Assembly (NCBI RefSeq): GCF_027789125.1
Contig: NZ_JAQFVF010000009.1
Coordinates: 1-64,000, forward strand
DNA: 64,000 nt
Direction: 5' to 3'
From: Paenibacillus aestuarii
GTDB taxonomy: Bacteria > Bacillota > Bacilli > Paenibacillales > NBRC-103111
Shown one piece after another: positions 17,458 through 26,013 of this stretch. Each line of letters begins with the position of its first letter. Position 1 is the first letter of the stretch. The notes beneath the pieces were generated by a model that was not told the DNA's origin, searched no databases, and saw only the letters and a program-made list of their open reading frames with translations. Position numbers and translations under genes: made by a program.

Positions 17458-17847
17458 ATGAGCAGCGTGATTCATCAAGAAGTTCGTTTTCAAGCTGCGC
17501 CCGAACGCGTTTACAGCATTTTGACGAACAGCGAGCTGTTTAGTCAAGCTACAGGAGGGGCCCCGACGGTTATTCATGCTGAGGAAGGCGGCACGTTCTC
17601 CTGCTTTGGCGGTATGATCCTGGGGCGTAACATTGAGCTGGTGCCTAACAAACGTGTTGTACAAGCTTGGCGGGTGGCGAATTGGGATGAAGGTGTGTAC
17701 TCCATCGTCAGATTCGAGTTGCAAGCGCAAGGTGCTGAAACGGTTCTTGTGTTTGAGCATTCCAGCTTCCCTGACGGAACAGGCGACCATCTTGCAGCTG
17801 GTTGGCATACGAACTACTGGCAGCCCATCGCGAAGTTGTTAGCTTAA
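17458..17847 (+). CDS. SRPBCC (AHSA1-type) protein
   Basis: A 129-residue START-like protein ([60 protein letters not shown]), the second SRPBCC member of the operon. It starts two bases after the DUF1059-like gene and its TAA overlaps the next ATG by one base (TAATG). The pattern resembles Aha1/YndB-type proteins; substrate unknown. Confidence 0.87.
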   Translation: MSSVIHQEVRFQAAPERVYSILTNSELFSQATGGAPTVIHAEEGGTFSCFGGMILGRNIELVPNKRVVQAWRVANWDEGVYSIVRFELQAQGAETVLVFEHSSFPDGTGDHLAAGWHTNYWQPIAKLLA

Positions 17848-18293
17848 TGGTCAACGTACTCACCGAGATTACGATTAATCGTCCAATAGCCGTTGTGGCT
17901 GAATATGCGGCGAATCCCGATCATGCACCTGAATGGTATGTGAATATCCATTCTGCTGTATGGCAAACGCCGAAACCGCTTGCTGTTGGTTCGAAAGTCG
18001 CTTTTAAAGCTAGCTTTTTAGGCCGAGAACTTGCTTACGTGTATGAAATCGCCCAATATATCCCCGGGGAACAGCTCGTCATGCGGACAGCGGACGGTCC
18101 CTTCCCGATGGAAACCACATATACCTGGGAGGCCAAAGGGGAGAATGCAACTCGAATGACGCTGCGCAACAAAGGGAATCCGAGCGGATTTTCACTCATA
18201 TTTGCCCCGTTTATGTCAAGGATGATGACGAGGGCGAATCGCAAGGACTTGGAGAAAATAAAATCTATACTTGAAAAAATGCGCCTGGAGTAA
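17847..18293 (+). CDS. SRPBCC (polyketide-cyclase-like) protein
   Basis: A 148-residue third START-like protein ([40 protein letters not shown]). It resembles polyketide-cyclase/dehydrase SRPBCC members more than AHSA1. ATG 17847 overlaps the preceding stop by one base and is preferred over the upstream 17802. Its last codons form the left arm of the operon terminator. Confidence 0.85.
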   Translation: MVNVLTEITINRPIAVVAEYAANPDHAPEWYVNIHSAVWQTPKPLAVGSKVAFKASFLGRELAYVYEIAQYIPGEQLVMRTADGPFPMETTYTWEAKGENATRMTLRNKGNPSGFSLIFAPFMSRMMTRANRKDLEKIKSILEKMRLE

Positions 18294-18311
18294 CGACTCC
18301 AGGCGTTTTTT
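18281..18311 (+). terminator. Terminator of the SRPBCC operon
   Basis: GCGCCTGGAGT pairs with ACTCCAGGCG around the TAA stop codon, followed by six T. The stop codon sits in the loop. Confidence 0.9.
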
Positions 18312-18420
18312 ATTTGAAGCGTGAGTCATTGTGAACTCTGTGGCATTTTCCCCATTGAAATCGTGTTGGGTGGAAGATAAAGTTAATCGTAGGGAAAGCA
18401 AAATCAAGGGAGGGGAACTC

Positions 18421-18921
18421 ATGGACACGAGTAAAAAAGCCAATATAGAAGTAAGGCCACCTCAGAGCGCGGAGGATCAGGCATGGCTGGGACAATTGTG
18501 GCTGGATGAGTGGGGCGGCGACACCATGGTCTCCAGAGGCAAACTATACCGGTATGAAGACGTTAGTGCCGTTATTGCATGGCTGGATGGCTCCAGAGTG
18601 GGAGCAGCAACCTACTCGTTCGACAAGGATGATTGCGAACTCACGAGCATCAACGCTGTCATTACGGGATCAGGAATCGGCAGCCATCTGCTGTCGTTCG
18701 TCGAACAAACAGCGCGAGAGGCAGGACTAGGCCGCCTGTGGTTCGTCACCACGAACGATAATGTGGATGCGCTGCGGTTTTACCAGAAGCGGGATTACCG
18801 ATTAGCAGCCGTACATGTGAATGCGATTGAAGCGGCCAGAAAGCTAAAACCATCTATCCCAGCGATCGGGTACTATGGGATTCCCATTCGGGACGAGCTC
18901 GAATTAGAAAAGCTTTTATGA
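18421..18921 (+). CDS. GNAT-family N-acetyltransferase
   Basis: A 166-residue GNAT protein: acetyl-CoA loop region GSGIGSHLLSFVEQTAREAG and the C-terminal TTNDNVDALRFYQKRDYRLA. It should transfer an acetyl group to an unidentified amine. GGGAGGGG precedes ATG 18421; the longer reading from 18331 runs through a region with no ribosome site. It lies just after the SRPBCC terminator and appears monocistronic. Confidence 0.88.
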   Translation: MDTSKKANIEVRPPQSAEDQAWLGQLWLDEWGGDTMVSRGKLYRYEDVSAVIAWLDGSRVGAATYSFDKDDCELTSINAVITGSGIGSHLLSFVEQTAREAGLGRLWFVTTNDNVDALRFYQKRDYRLAAVHVNAIEAARKLKPSIPAIGYYGIPIRDELELEKLL

Positions 18922-18963
18922 CGTGGAAGGTTTGGCGGATTTTGTGTTGAATCAAACTATATC

Positions 18964-19935
18964 ATGAATATACATTTAGGGTGTGTAAGAAGCGTGCGGA
19001 TCCAACTTAACGAATGGCAATTATACAAAAATTTTGATGAACTTGCGAATGACATTCTCGATATGGCCAAAGAATTTTTGCCGGACAGACTCATTTATTT
19101 GACCTCGTTCACCGAGCAGGAACAAATCATCCTGAAGCTTTCTGAAACGGATACGAATATCCAGCTCCATGAAGGCATGACGGTACCGCTGCAAGAAACG
19201 GTGTGCAACCGGATTGATTTTGCGAGCAATGCGCCATTAATTTTTGAAGACATGCGCAAAGAAGCGAAATTGGATGATCTCAGGCTGACCCTTATCCAAG
19301 CAAACATTAATGCTTACCTGGGGGTTCCGATTCTGCTCGCGAACGGGGATCCTTTCGGCACCTTATGCGCCGCACATTCAGAGGCGAGTGAGTTCAGCGC
19401 CAAAAGTATCGAAATGCTGCAGCGCATCGCGAAGCTGTTCTCCTACTATTTGGATTTGGAGCGCATGGCTTTTCGAGATGCCTTGACAGGACTGTACAAC
19501 CGGCAGTTTCTTTTCCGAAACTATGAGGCTGTGTCCGCGGCAGGCGCTTTATTTTTCCTTGACTTGGACGGCTTTAAGCAAATTAATGACAAACTTGGCC
19601 ATGATACAGGGGATTCAGTTTTAAGGGAAGTTGCGGTCAGGCTTGAAAAATTTGTCCAGCACCACGGCGGCATTGCCGTACGATTGGGGGGAGACGAATT
19701 CATCGTGAACATGATGGATAGAACTGACGTTGATGAGGTCCGCAAATTGGCGGAAGGCTTGCTTGATCGTCTATCCACTTGGGATGCCCAGCTGGAGGCT
19801 CTGCGTTTGTCGGTTAGTATCGGGATCGTCCTTTATGCCGCAAACGGCGACCACAAGTTGGACAGCCTGCTCAAGCATGCGGATAACGCCCTGTACCGGG
19901 CCAAAGCGAATGGCAAGAATACATATCAATTCTAG
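18964..19935 (+). CDS. GAF-GGDEF diguanylate cyclase, soluble
   Basis: A 323-residue protein with no membrane segment. An N-terminal GAF domain (about residues 15-165; IDFASNAPLIFEDMR, AYLGVPILLANGDPFGTLCA) precedes a GGDEF domain (DALTGLYNR, FLDLDGFKQINDKLGHDTGD, RLGGDEF). It probably makes cyclic di-GMP in response to a ligand or redox cue bound by GAF. The RxxD inhibitory site is replaced by HHGG. The start is uncertain: ATG 18964 has no good ribosome site, and GTG 18994 is an alternative. Confidence 0.88.
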   Translation: MNIHLGCVRSVRIQLNEWQLYKNFDELANDILDMAKEFLPDRLIYLTSFTEQEQIILKLSETDTNIQLHEGMTVPLQETVCNRIDFASNAPLIFEDMRKEAKLDDLRLTLIQANINAYLGVPILLANGDPFGTLCAAHSEASEFSAKSIEMLQRIAKLFSYYLDLERMAFRDALTGLYNRQFLFRNYEAVSAAGALFFLDLDGFKQINDKLGHDTGDSVLREVAVRLEKFVQHHGGIAVRLGGDEFIVNMMDRTDVDEVRKLAEGLLDRLSTWDAQLEALRLSVSIGIVLYAANGDHKLDSLLKHADNALYRAKANGKNTYQF

Positions 19936-20093
19936 TAAACACAGATGCCTGAGTTACCTGGAAGTAAGCAACTATCGCTTATCTTACTAGGTAATCTATT
20001 TTTCACTACTTCTGCCGATTCCCCAGTTATTGGTATAATAATAGAGTCTATGTGCGGTTTTGCTAAGTACGATGAAAAGGGAGATGAAGCACA

Positions 20094-21038
20094 ATGAAAT
20101 ATCGTAAATTAGGTCGTTCAGGTTTAAAAGTAAGTGAAATTAGTCTTGGCAGCTGGTTGACCTATGGCGGTTACGTGGAACGTGAGCGTGCGGTGAATTC
20201 CATTCACAAAGCTTATGAGCTTGGCATCAACTTTTTTGATACGGCCAACGTTTATGAGCGGGGTGAGGCGGAGAAGGTCGTCGGCGAAGTTTTGAAAGCG
20301 TACCCACGTGATTCTTATGTGTTGGCTACCAAAGTATTTGGAAAAATGGGCGAGGGGCCGAATGACCGCGGGCTTTCGCGCAAACATATTTTTGAGCAGC
20401 TGCATGCGAGTTTGAAGCGTCTTGGAACCGATTATGTGGACGTGTATTACTGCCACCGTTTCGATCCTGAGACACCGCTGGAAGAAACGCTGCGCGCGTT
20501 GGATGATTTGGTCACCCAAGGCAAAGTGCTTTACGTCGGTGTCAGTGAATGGACGGCGGCGCAAATGGTACAGGCTCTGGCTATCGCTGACAAATATTTA
20601 CTGGACCGTATCATCGTGAACCAGCCTGTATATAATCTGTTGAATCGATATATTGAAAAAGAGGTTATTCCGTTAGGGGAGCAGCAAGGCATTGGCCAAG
20701 TCGTATTTTCGCCGCTTGCGCAAGGCTTGTTGACAGGGAAATACAACTCACTTGCGGATATTCCGCAGGACAGCAGAGCTGCGAAGCTGGATAATTTCCG
20801 TAACGGTTTGACGGAGGAGAAGATTGCCAAGGTGAAGCAGTTGGAGGCGGTGGCAGCGGACTTGCAAATGTCCATCGGGCAGCTGGCGCTTGCTTGGATT
20901 CTTCGCCAATCCAATGTAGCTAGCGCTTTGGTCGGTGCGAGCCGTCCTGAGCAAGTGGAGGAAAATGCCAAAGCTGTGGGCTTGGAACTGCCCGCGGATG
21001 TTTTGGAGCGCGTTGAAGCGATTCTGGGCAACGCTTGA
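20094..21038 (+). CDS. Aldo/keto reductase (Kv-beta/YghZ-like)
   Basis: A 314-residue TIM-barrel oxidoreductase (KYRKLGRSGLKVSEISLGSW). The catalytic tetrad is visible: Asp in FFDTAN, Tyr in NVYERGEAE, Lys in LATKV and His in YYCHRFD. The NADPH-binding C-terminal GASRPEQVEENAKA is also present. GGAGATGAAGCACA precedes the ATG. It resembles the potassium-channel beta-subunit-like group. It is first of three rightward genes, with a second aldo/keto reductase and a LarA-like gene. Confidence 0.9.
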   Translation: MKYRKLGRSGLKVSEISLGSWLTYGGYVERERAVNSIHKAYELGINFFDTANVYERGEAEKVVGEVLKAYPRDSYVLATKVFGKMGEGPNDRGLSRKHIFEQLHASLKRLGTDYVDVYYCHRFDPETPLEETLRALDDLVTQGKVLYVGVSEWTAAQMVQALAIADKYLLDRIIVNQPVYNLLNRYIEKEVIPLGEQQGIGQVVFSPLAQGLLTGKYNSLADIPQDSRAAKLDNFRNGLTEEKIAKVKQLEAVAADLQMSIGQLALAWILRQSNVASALVGASRPEQVEENAKAVGLELPADVLERVEAILGNA

Positions 21039-21127
21039 CGGATGCGGGCGTGCGCGCCGCCGATCCCGGCCTCATGGCCCGGCGGCAGCTGTTTATTATG
21101 ACTACTTTTTCAAGGAGGCCCTTAATC

Positions 21128-22024
21128 GTGGAAAAAAGACGCTATGGCAACACCGGCATGGATGTGAGTGTACTAGGTTTTGGCGGTGCGGAGATTGGCT
21201 TTTTGAATGCTAGCGAGGAAGTGGTGGATCGGCTTCTGGGCAGCGCCCTGGATGCCGGGCTGAATGTGATCGATACGGCGGAGTGCTATAAGATCAGCGA
21301 AGAATTAATCGGCAAAACGATTTCGCACCGCCGGGACGAGTACTATTTGTTCACCAAATGCGGCCACGCCTCCGGCTTCGAGCTGCCGGACTGGGATCCG
21401 AAAATGTTGGAGCTGAGCATCGACAGAAGCTTGAAGCGACTGAACTCGGAGTATGTAGACGTGATTCATTTGCACAGCTGCTCGGAAGAAATGCTCCGCC
21501 GTGGAGAAGTCATCGAAGTGCTGCAGCGCGCCAAAGAGCAGGGCAAGACGCGTTTTATCGGCTATAGCGGAGATCATAAAGCCGCCTTATATGCGGTGCA
21601 ATCAGGTTTGTTTGATTCGCTGGAAACTTCTATTAATATTGCGGATCAGGAAGCCATCGATCTGACAATACCCGAAGCGATTCGAAGAAATATGGGTGTC
21701 GTGGTCAAACGCCCAATTGCCAATGCAGCTTGGAAGTCGGGGCAAAAGCCGGAATCCGCCTACCACCATATATATTGGGATCGGCTGCAGCAGCTGAACT
21801 ATGATTTCCTCCAAGCTGGCGTGAGTGAATCTGTCGGGGAGGCGCTTCGTTTTACACTGTCCGTCCCTGGTGTGCACACCGCCATTGTCGGCACGGCGAA
21901 TCCGAACCGTTGGCTGGAGAATGCGAAGTTGCTTGAACAGGGCAATTTGTCTACTGAATCTTTTGAGGCGATACGTTCAAAATGGCGAGAGACCGCTGGC
22001 CAAGATTGGATCGGACAGGGGTAA
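21128..22024 (+). CDS. Aldo/keto reductase
   Basis: A 298-residue aldo/keto reductase (EKRRYGNTGMDVSVLGFGGA, VIDTAECYKISEELIGK, LFTKCGH, DVIHLHSC). Tetrad residues Asp, Tyr, Lys and His are present. GTG 21128 has a strong AAGGAGG eight bases upstream; the longer reading from 21035 overlaps the previous gene and has an untypical N-terminus. It is followed after 21 bases by the LarA-like gene. Confidence 0.9.
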   Translation: MEKRRYGNTGMDVSVLGFGGAEIGFLNASEEVVDRLLGSALDAGLNVIDTAECYKISEELIGKTISHRRDEYYLFTKCGHASGFELPDWDPKMLELSIDRSLKRLNSEYVDVIHLHSCSEEMLRRGEVIEVLQRAKEQGKTRFIGYSGDHKAALYAVQSGLFDSLETSINIADQEAIDLTIPEAIRRNMGVVVKRPIANAAWKSGQKPESAYHHIYWDRLQQLNYDFLQAGVSESVGEALRFTLSVPGVHTAIVGTANPNRWLENAKLLEQGNLSTESFEAIRSKWRETAGQDWIGQG

Positions 22025-22045
22025 TTGTTCCAAGGAGGTGCAGGG

Positions 22046-23305
22046 ATGAAGCTGCCGAAGATGGTGAAAGTGCGACAAATGTTTCACGGACCGCACATTG
22101 AGAATATCGAAGCTGCCGTATTCGAACAGCTGGAGCAAGCGGGCATTGGCCTCAAGCTCAAGCCTGGGGCGCGAGTCGCCGTGACGGCGGGGAGCAGAGG
22201 GATTGCGAACATCGCGCTCATCATCCGTTCGGCGGTACGCGCGCTGAAGCAGGCTGGCGCTTCGCCGTTCATCGTGCCGGCCATGGGAAGCCATGGCGGA
22301 GCTACGGCTGAAGGGCAGACCGAAGTGCTGCACAGCCTGGGCGTGACGGAGGCTTACTGCGAGGCGCCGATTCTGTCATCGATGGATGTCGTGCAAATCG
22401 GCGAGACGGAAAGCGGGCTTCCCGTCTATACCGATAAGTATGCTTGGGAAGCCGATGCCGTGCTGCTGGTCGGGCGGGTAAAGCTGCATACCGATTTTAA
22501 ATCTCCGCTGCAGCTCGAGAGCGGCTTGATGAAAATGGCTGCGATCGGGCTCGGGAAGCACAAGCAGGCACTGCAGCTTCACAGCTATGGCGTGAAGGGG
22601 ATCCGTGATTTGATGCCGCTGATTGGCGAGGTCGTGCTGAGCAAAGTGAATGTGCTGTGCGGGCTGGCGATCGTGGAGAATGCTTTTGATCAGACGGCGC
22701 ACTTGGAGGCAATCCCCACAGATCAAATCGCCAAGCGCGAGCCGGAGCTGCTGCAATTGGCAGCGAAGCTGTTCCCCAAGCTGCCGGTGGAAGACATCGA
22801 CATTCTTGTCGTGGATGAAATCGGCAAAAACGTCAGCGGCACCGGCATGGACACGAACATTATCGGTCGCCTGCGCATTCTTGGGGAAGAGGAGCCGCCG
22901 AGCCCCAGAATCAAATATGTCATCGCCGGTGACTTAAGCGAGGAATCGCATGGCAACGCCTTAGGGATCGGACTAGCGGATCTGACTACGAAACGGCTGT
23001 TTGATAAGATTGATTTTCAAAAAATGAACGAAAATGTGATCACGAGCTCGTTTTTAACGCGGGCGGCGATCCCTATCGTGCTGAAGAACGATCAGGAAGC
23101 GTTGGAAGTCGCGCTGCGCTGTAACTGGGGAACGGAGTCTAGTCAGGCACGCATCGTTCGCATCCACAGCACGTTACACTTGGAAACGATGTACGTATCT
23201 GAATCGCTGCTACCGGACATCGTCTCACTGCCCAATGTGGAAGTGATCGGGGAGCCGGAGGAAGTGGCGTTTGATGAGACAGGCAATTACGTAGCCAAGG
23301 TTTAA
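22046..23305 (+). CDS. LarA-like (DUF2088) racemase-family protein
   Basis: A 419-residue protein resembling the lactate-racemase N-terminal family: VAVTAGSRGIANIALIIRS, VPAMGSHGGATAEGQ and a C-terminal VVDEIGKNVSGTGMDTNIIG. Family members use the nickel-pincer nucleotide to racemise or epimerise 2-hydroxy acids. The cofactor-maker genes larB, larC and larE are not in the window, so use of the cofactor is inferred. GGAGGTGCAGGG places the start at ATG 22046. Its partners are two aldo/keto reductases, suggesting interconversion of a hydroxy acid or sugar acid. Confidence 0.75.
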   Translation: MKLPKMVKVRQMFHGPHIENIEAAVFEQLEQAGIGLKLKPGARVAVTAGSRGIANIALIIRSAVRALKQAGASPFIVPAMGSHGGATAEGQTEVLHSLGVTEAYCEAPILSSMDVVQIGETESGLPVYTDKYAWEADAVLLVGRVKLHTDFKSPLQLESGLMKMAAIGLGKHKQALQLHSYGVKGIRDLMPLIGEVVLSKVNVLCGLAIVENAFDQTAHLEAIPTDQIAKREPELLQLAAKLFPKLPVEDIDILVVDEIGKNVSGTGMDTNIIGRLRILGEEEPPSPRIKYVIAGDLSEESHGNALGIGLADLTTKRLFDKIDFQKMNENVITSSFLTRAAIPIVLKNDQEALEVALRCNWGTESSQARIVRIHSTLHLETMYVSESLLPDIVSLPNVEVIGEPEEVAFDETGNYVAKV

Positions 23306-23312
23306 AAAGTGA

Positions 23313-23367
23313 AAAAAGGCAGCCTGATAGGCCACCTTAGACGGTGTCTTCTATCAGGCTGCCTTTT
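23313..23367. terminator. Bidirectional terminator
   Basis: AAAAGGCAGCCTGATAG (23314-23330) is perfectly complementary to CTATCAGGCTGCCTTTT (23351-23367). It serves both the LarA-like gene and the converging UPF0303 gene, whose 3' end forms the right arm. Confidence 0.88.
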
Positions 23368-23834
23368 GCATGGAGATAATCCCTCAGCGCAGCAGTGATG
23401 AGCAGATGATCCAGGTCTCCGGCTAATCCGGAGACTGCGATTGTTCCGATCATGCCGGCACCGCGCACCCGGATCGGGAACGCGCCATTATACGGCGCAT
23501 ATTGAGTGGGGTCGAGCAAGTACCGATCGGCGATCGTCCGGCCTGCCGCCTGCAGCTCGACTTGCAAATAATAGGAGCTGCGCTGGAACCGTTCAACGAC
23601 CCGAGCTTTCCGCGCAGCCCAATCATCATTGTCAGCGGAAGTACCGCTGCAGGCATAATGAAAAAGCTGCTGGCCGCCTCGCCGGATATCGATGGTGACC
23701 GCATGCCCGGCCGCCTGCGCGCGCTGAACGATTGCCAGCCCGATGTCCAGCGCTGTTTCATTGGTGAAGGAAACAAACTGCAGTTCCTCTTCCTCCCGCA
23801 ATAACTCCTCTAATAGGAACGATTCCTTTGTCAT
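23337..23834 (-). CDS. UPF0303 / HbpS-GlcG-like protein
   Basis: A 165-residue protein with features of the UPF0303 family (TALDIGLAIVQRAQAAGHAV, DIRRGGQQLFHYACSG, YAPYNGAFPIRVRGAGMIGT). Its C-terminal half has the GAFPIR and GTIAVSGL motifs shared with heme-binding HbpS/GlcG folds. The molecular role is unproven. GGAGGGTTG precedes the ATG. It is monocistronic. Confidence 0.8.
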   Translation of the reverse strand: MTKESFLLEELLREEEELQFVSFTNETALDIGLAIVQRAQAAGHAVTIDIRRGGQQLFHYACSGTSADNDDWAARKARVVERFQRSSYYLQVELQAAGRTIADRYLLDPTQYAPYNGAFPIRVRGAGMIGTIAVSGLAGDLDHLLITAALRDYLHAKGSLIEDTV

Positions 23835-23882
23835 CAGACAACCCTCCGTTAGGTGCGAATGTCAGGATTGGAACAATTTTAG

Positions 23883-24716
23883 CTACAAGGCAATATTCCG
23901 CTCAGCTGCGATGCTAGTAATATAGGCGGCAGCTTGACGGTATTCTACATTCGTTTTCAGATGTTCGATGATGAGTGCAGTGTCAGGGTTAAGTTTGTTC
24001 AGCTCGGAGAGGAAAGTGCGGTAATCCAGATTTCCCTTGCCAGGCAGGACTTCATCTAAGTGTACGGTTAACTGTCCGCGCAGCAATATGTCCTTGGCAT
24101 GGCAGTTGTGAATGTACGGCCCCAGCTTAGCGAAAAAATCGCGTATCATGTCACCATTGCGGTAATAGACCCGTGGGCTGCTGATGATATTGACCGGATC
24201 GAAATGCACGCCGAAGCCTTTACGGTCAATGGCCTTTACGAGCGCAAGGTAGGTGTCTGCGGAGTCAGGAAAAACCCAAGGCATCATCTCCAGCGCAAAT
24301 ACGGTGCGCTCCGGGTTAACCGCATCAATAATGGTGCGGGTCGTCTCGACAATAAGCTCAAACGTATCATCGCTAAAATTATCGGGATCAGGCCCGTCCC
24401 ATTGTTCACCCCGTGATCCGGCGATGTTGACGCAGCATGGCGCGCCGATCCGTTCAGCCAGCTCCAACCGTTTGATGCAGTAGGCGATAGCCTTCCGTCT
24501 AGTATCTTCATCCCGGCTAATCGGATTGCTCCAAGCGCCGACTTCCGCGATAAGGATATCATGCTGCTGAGCCATCGCGACATAATCATCCAGCTCGGAC
24601 ATATCTCCTTCACCGTTAATCGGGCAAGTTGTCGCCCGAAAGCCTGCTTCCTTTAAGGCAAGGGCCCAATTCTCCGGATTTTTCTCAGGCAAAAATACTT
24701 GGCCGCCAAGGCGCAT
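23883..24716 (-). CDS. Sugar phosphate isomerase/epimerase-like TIM barrel
   Basis: A 277-residue AP-endonuclease-2/xylose-isomerase-like barrel. The metal-binding acidic and His residues sit in FALEMMPW, GVHFDPVN, IHNCHAKD and LIIEHLK. It probably isomerises or epimerises a sugar or keto-sugar. It is transcribed leftward from a promoter whose spacer holds a LacI-type operator, divergent from the lacI-type gene, so it belongs to the same regulon. Confidence 0.85.
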   Translation of the reverse strand: MRLGGQVFLPEKNPENWALALKEAGFRATTCPINGEGDMSELDDYVAMAQQHDILIAEVGAWSNPISRDEDTRRKAIAYCIKRLELAERIGAPCCVNIAGSRGEQWDGPDPDNFSDDTFELIVETTRTIIDAVNPERTVFALEMMPWVFPDSADTYLALVKAIDRKGFGVHFDPVNIISSPRVYYRNGDMIRDFFAKLGPYIHNCHAKDILLRGQLTVHLDEVLPGKGNLDYRTFLSELNKLNPDTALIIEHLKTNVEYRQAAAYITSIAAERNIAL

Positions 24717-24773
24717 GACAATCCCATCCTTTGCTATCGGATAATGGTGTGTCTGTATGATTGAATTGTGTTC

Positions 24774-24801
24774 AGTATATCATAAACGCGCGTTCACGCA
24801 A
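24774..24801 (-). promoter_or_regulatory. Promoter of the TIM-barrel isomerase gene
   Basis: On the minus strand: TTGCGT, a 16-base spacer, then TATACT with an extended TG. The operator at 24783-24796 fills the spacer. Layout is identical to the promoter at 26895-26922. Confidence 0.65.
24783..24796. promoter_or_regulatory. LacI-type operator 1
   Basis: TAAACGCGCGTTCA, a near-palindrome of the same family as the five sites below. It lies between the promoter boxes of the isomerase gene, four bases upstream of the -10. Confidence 0.75.
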
Positions 24802-24851
24802 GAGGGCTGTCACCGATTGATAAAAATTTTCAATGTTTAACATAAAAAGTG

Positions 24852-24881
24852 TTGACAACGCTTTCTGTGCATGTGTATGAT
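24852..24881 (+). promoter_or_regulatory. Promoter of the lacI-type gene with cre-like site
   Basis: TTGACA, an 18-base spacer and TATGAT. TGACAACGCTTTCT (24853-24866) fits the CcpA cre consensus TGWNANCGNTNNCA except at the last base and overlaps the -35. Catabolite repression is inferred. Confidence 0.75.
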
Positions 24882-24888
24882 GTTTTCG

Positions 24889-24902
24889 TGAACACGCGTT
24901 TA
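24889..24902. promoter_or_regulatory. LacI-type operator 2 (autoregulation)
   Basis: TGAACACGCGTTTA lies seven bases after the -10, at the expected transcription start. Centre-to-centre distance to operator 1 is 106 bp, about ten helical turns. Confidence 0.8.
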
Positions 24903-24920
24903 TGAAAGAGGTTGAGCAAC

Positions 24921-25961
24921 ATGAAAAAATCGGAGATCAACAGTACGGAGATTGCTCGGCTTGCCGGGGTATCCAGAAGCACGGTAAGCAGGGTCATCAA
25001 CAATTATTCCAATGTGCCTGCCGAAACGCGTGACAAAGTTCTGAAGGTCATTCAACAGTATAATTATTTCCCCAACGTATCCGCACAAGTTCTTGCGGGG
25101 AAGCGGGCCCGCACGATAGGGCTGTTTTTAATTAACCAAGGGTCTGTATCCGGCGATATCTTGACCAATATGTTGATTGTTAGCGTCATTGAACATGCTT
25201 CCGCGCACGGTTATTACGTCCTGACGCACATTATCCGCAATGCCAAAGATACGGAAGTCATCCAGAACGTGAGGGAGATTTTCTTTCAACGCCGAATTGA
25301 TGGCGGGATCTTCATCGGCGCATCAAACCGTGAACCGTTCATTGAAGAGCTGGTCGAGGAAGGTTTTGTCATCGGGATCGTGGACCAGGAGCTCTCGGAT
25401 CATCCTGAACCGAACCGGATCGTCTCCAAATTCAATAATGATTCGGGGATGAAGCAGGCTGTGGCGTATTTGGCCGGTCTTGGCCATTCGCAAATTGGCG
25501 TCATTAATGGTGACATGAATCGACTGTCAGGGATGACCAAGTACGAAGGCTTTACTACCGCGATGGGCATGTGCGGTTTGCAAGTGAATCCCGACTGGGT
25601 TCTCGATGGCGATTTTAATGAAACAAGCGGATATCAGGCGATTCAAACTTTAATGCAAAAAGGGGTTGCCTTGCCAAGCGCGATTATCGCAGCGAACGAC
25701 AGCGTTGCTTTTGGCGCCATCCGTGGACTTAAAGAGCATGGACTGCGTGTTCCTGACGATATATCTGTCATCGGCTTCGATGATCATGCGATGAGCGCCA
25801 AGCATCATCCGGCGTTGACGACGATCCGTGTCGATTTCGGCGACATGCTGAAGCGCATGACCTCTTATTTGATTACCAAGATAGAGCAGAATACACCGGA
25901 TATAAAAGAGATTACGATAGATTGCAGTCTGGTCGTTAGAGACTCATGCAGAAGAATATAG
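24921..25961 (+). CDS. LacI-family transcriptional repressor
   Basis: A 346-residue regulator. The N-terminal helix-turn-helix reads TEIARLAGVSRSTVSRVINN, and the periplasmic-binding-protein-like sensor domain begins TIGLFLINQGSV and ends near ISVIGFDDHAMSAKHHPALT. ATG 24921 follows GAGGTTGAG; the TTG at 24912 lies within that site. It likely binds the six palindromes of the TGAACACGTGTTTA type around it and releases them on a sugar-derived inducer. It is autoregulated (operator at its transcription start) and followed by a strong bidirectional terminator. Confidence 0.93.
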   Translation: MKKSEINSTEIARLAGVSRSTVSRVINNYSNVPAETRDKVLKVIQQYNYFPNVSAQVLAGKRARTIGLFLINQGSVSGDILTNMLIVSVIEHASAHGYYVLTHIIRNAKDTEVIQNVREIFFQRRIDGGIFIGASNREPFIEELVEEGFVIGIVDQELSDHPEPNRIVSKFNNDSGMKQAVAYLAGLGHSQIGVINGDMNRLSGMTKYEGFTTAMGMCGLQVNPDWVLDGDFNETSGYQAIQTLMQKGVALPSAIIAANDSVAFGAIRGLKEHGLRVPDDISVIGFDDHAMSAKHHPALTTIRVDFGDMLKRMTSYLITKIEQNTPDIKEITIDCSLVVRDSCRRI

Positions 25962-25965
25962 AAAT

Positions 25966-26012
25966 CGGGCCGTCCGATGGCAGACAACAGCTGCCGCAGG
26001 ACGGCCCGTTTG
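25966..26012. terminator. Bidirectional terminator between lacI-type and DUF1080 genes
   Basis: CGGGCCGTCC (25966-25975) pairs with GGACGGCCCG (25999-26008), followed by TTTGTTTAT on the plus strand. It ends both converging transcripts. Confidence 0.85.
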
Positions 26013-26013
26013 T

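Noticed and set aside
24717..24920. Operator palindromes considered as phage or transposon inverted ends
   Set aside because: Copies occur singly at fixed offsets from promoters, with no target duplication or transposase.
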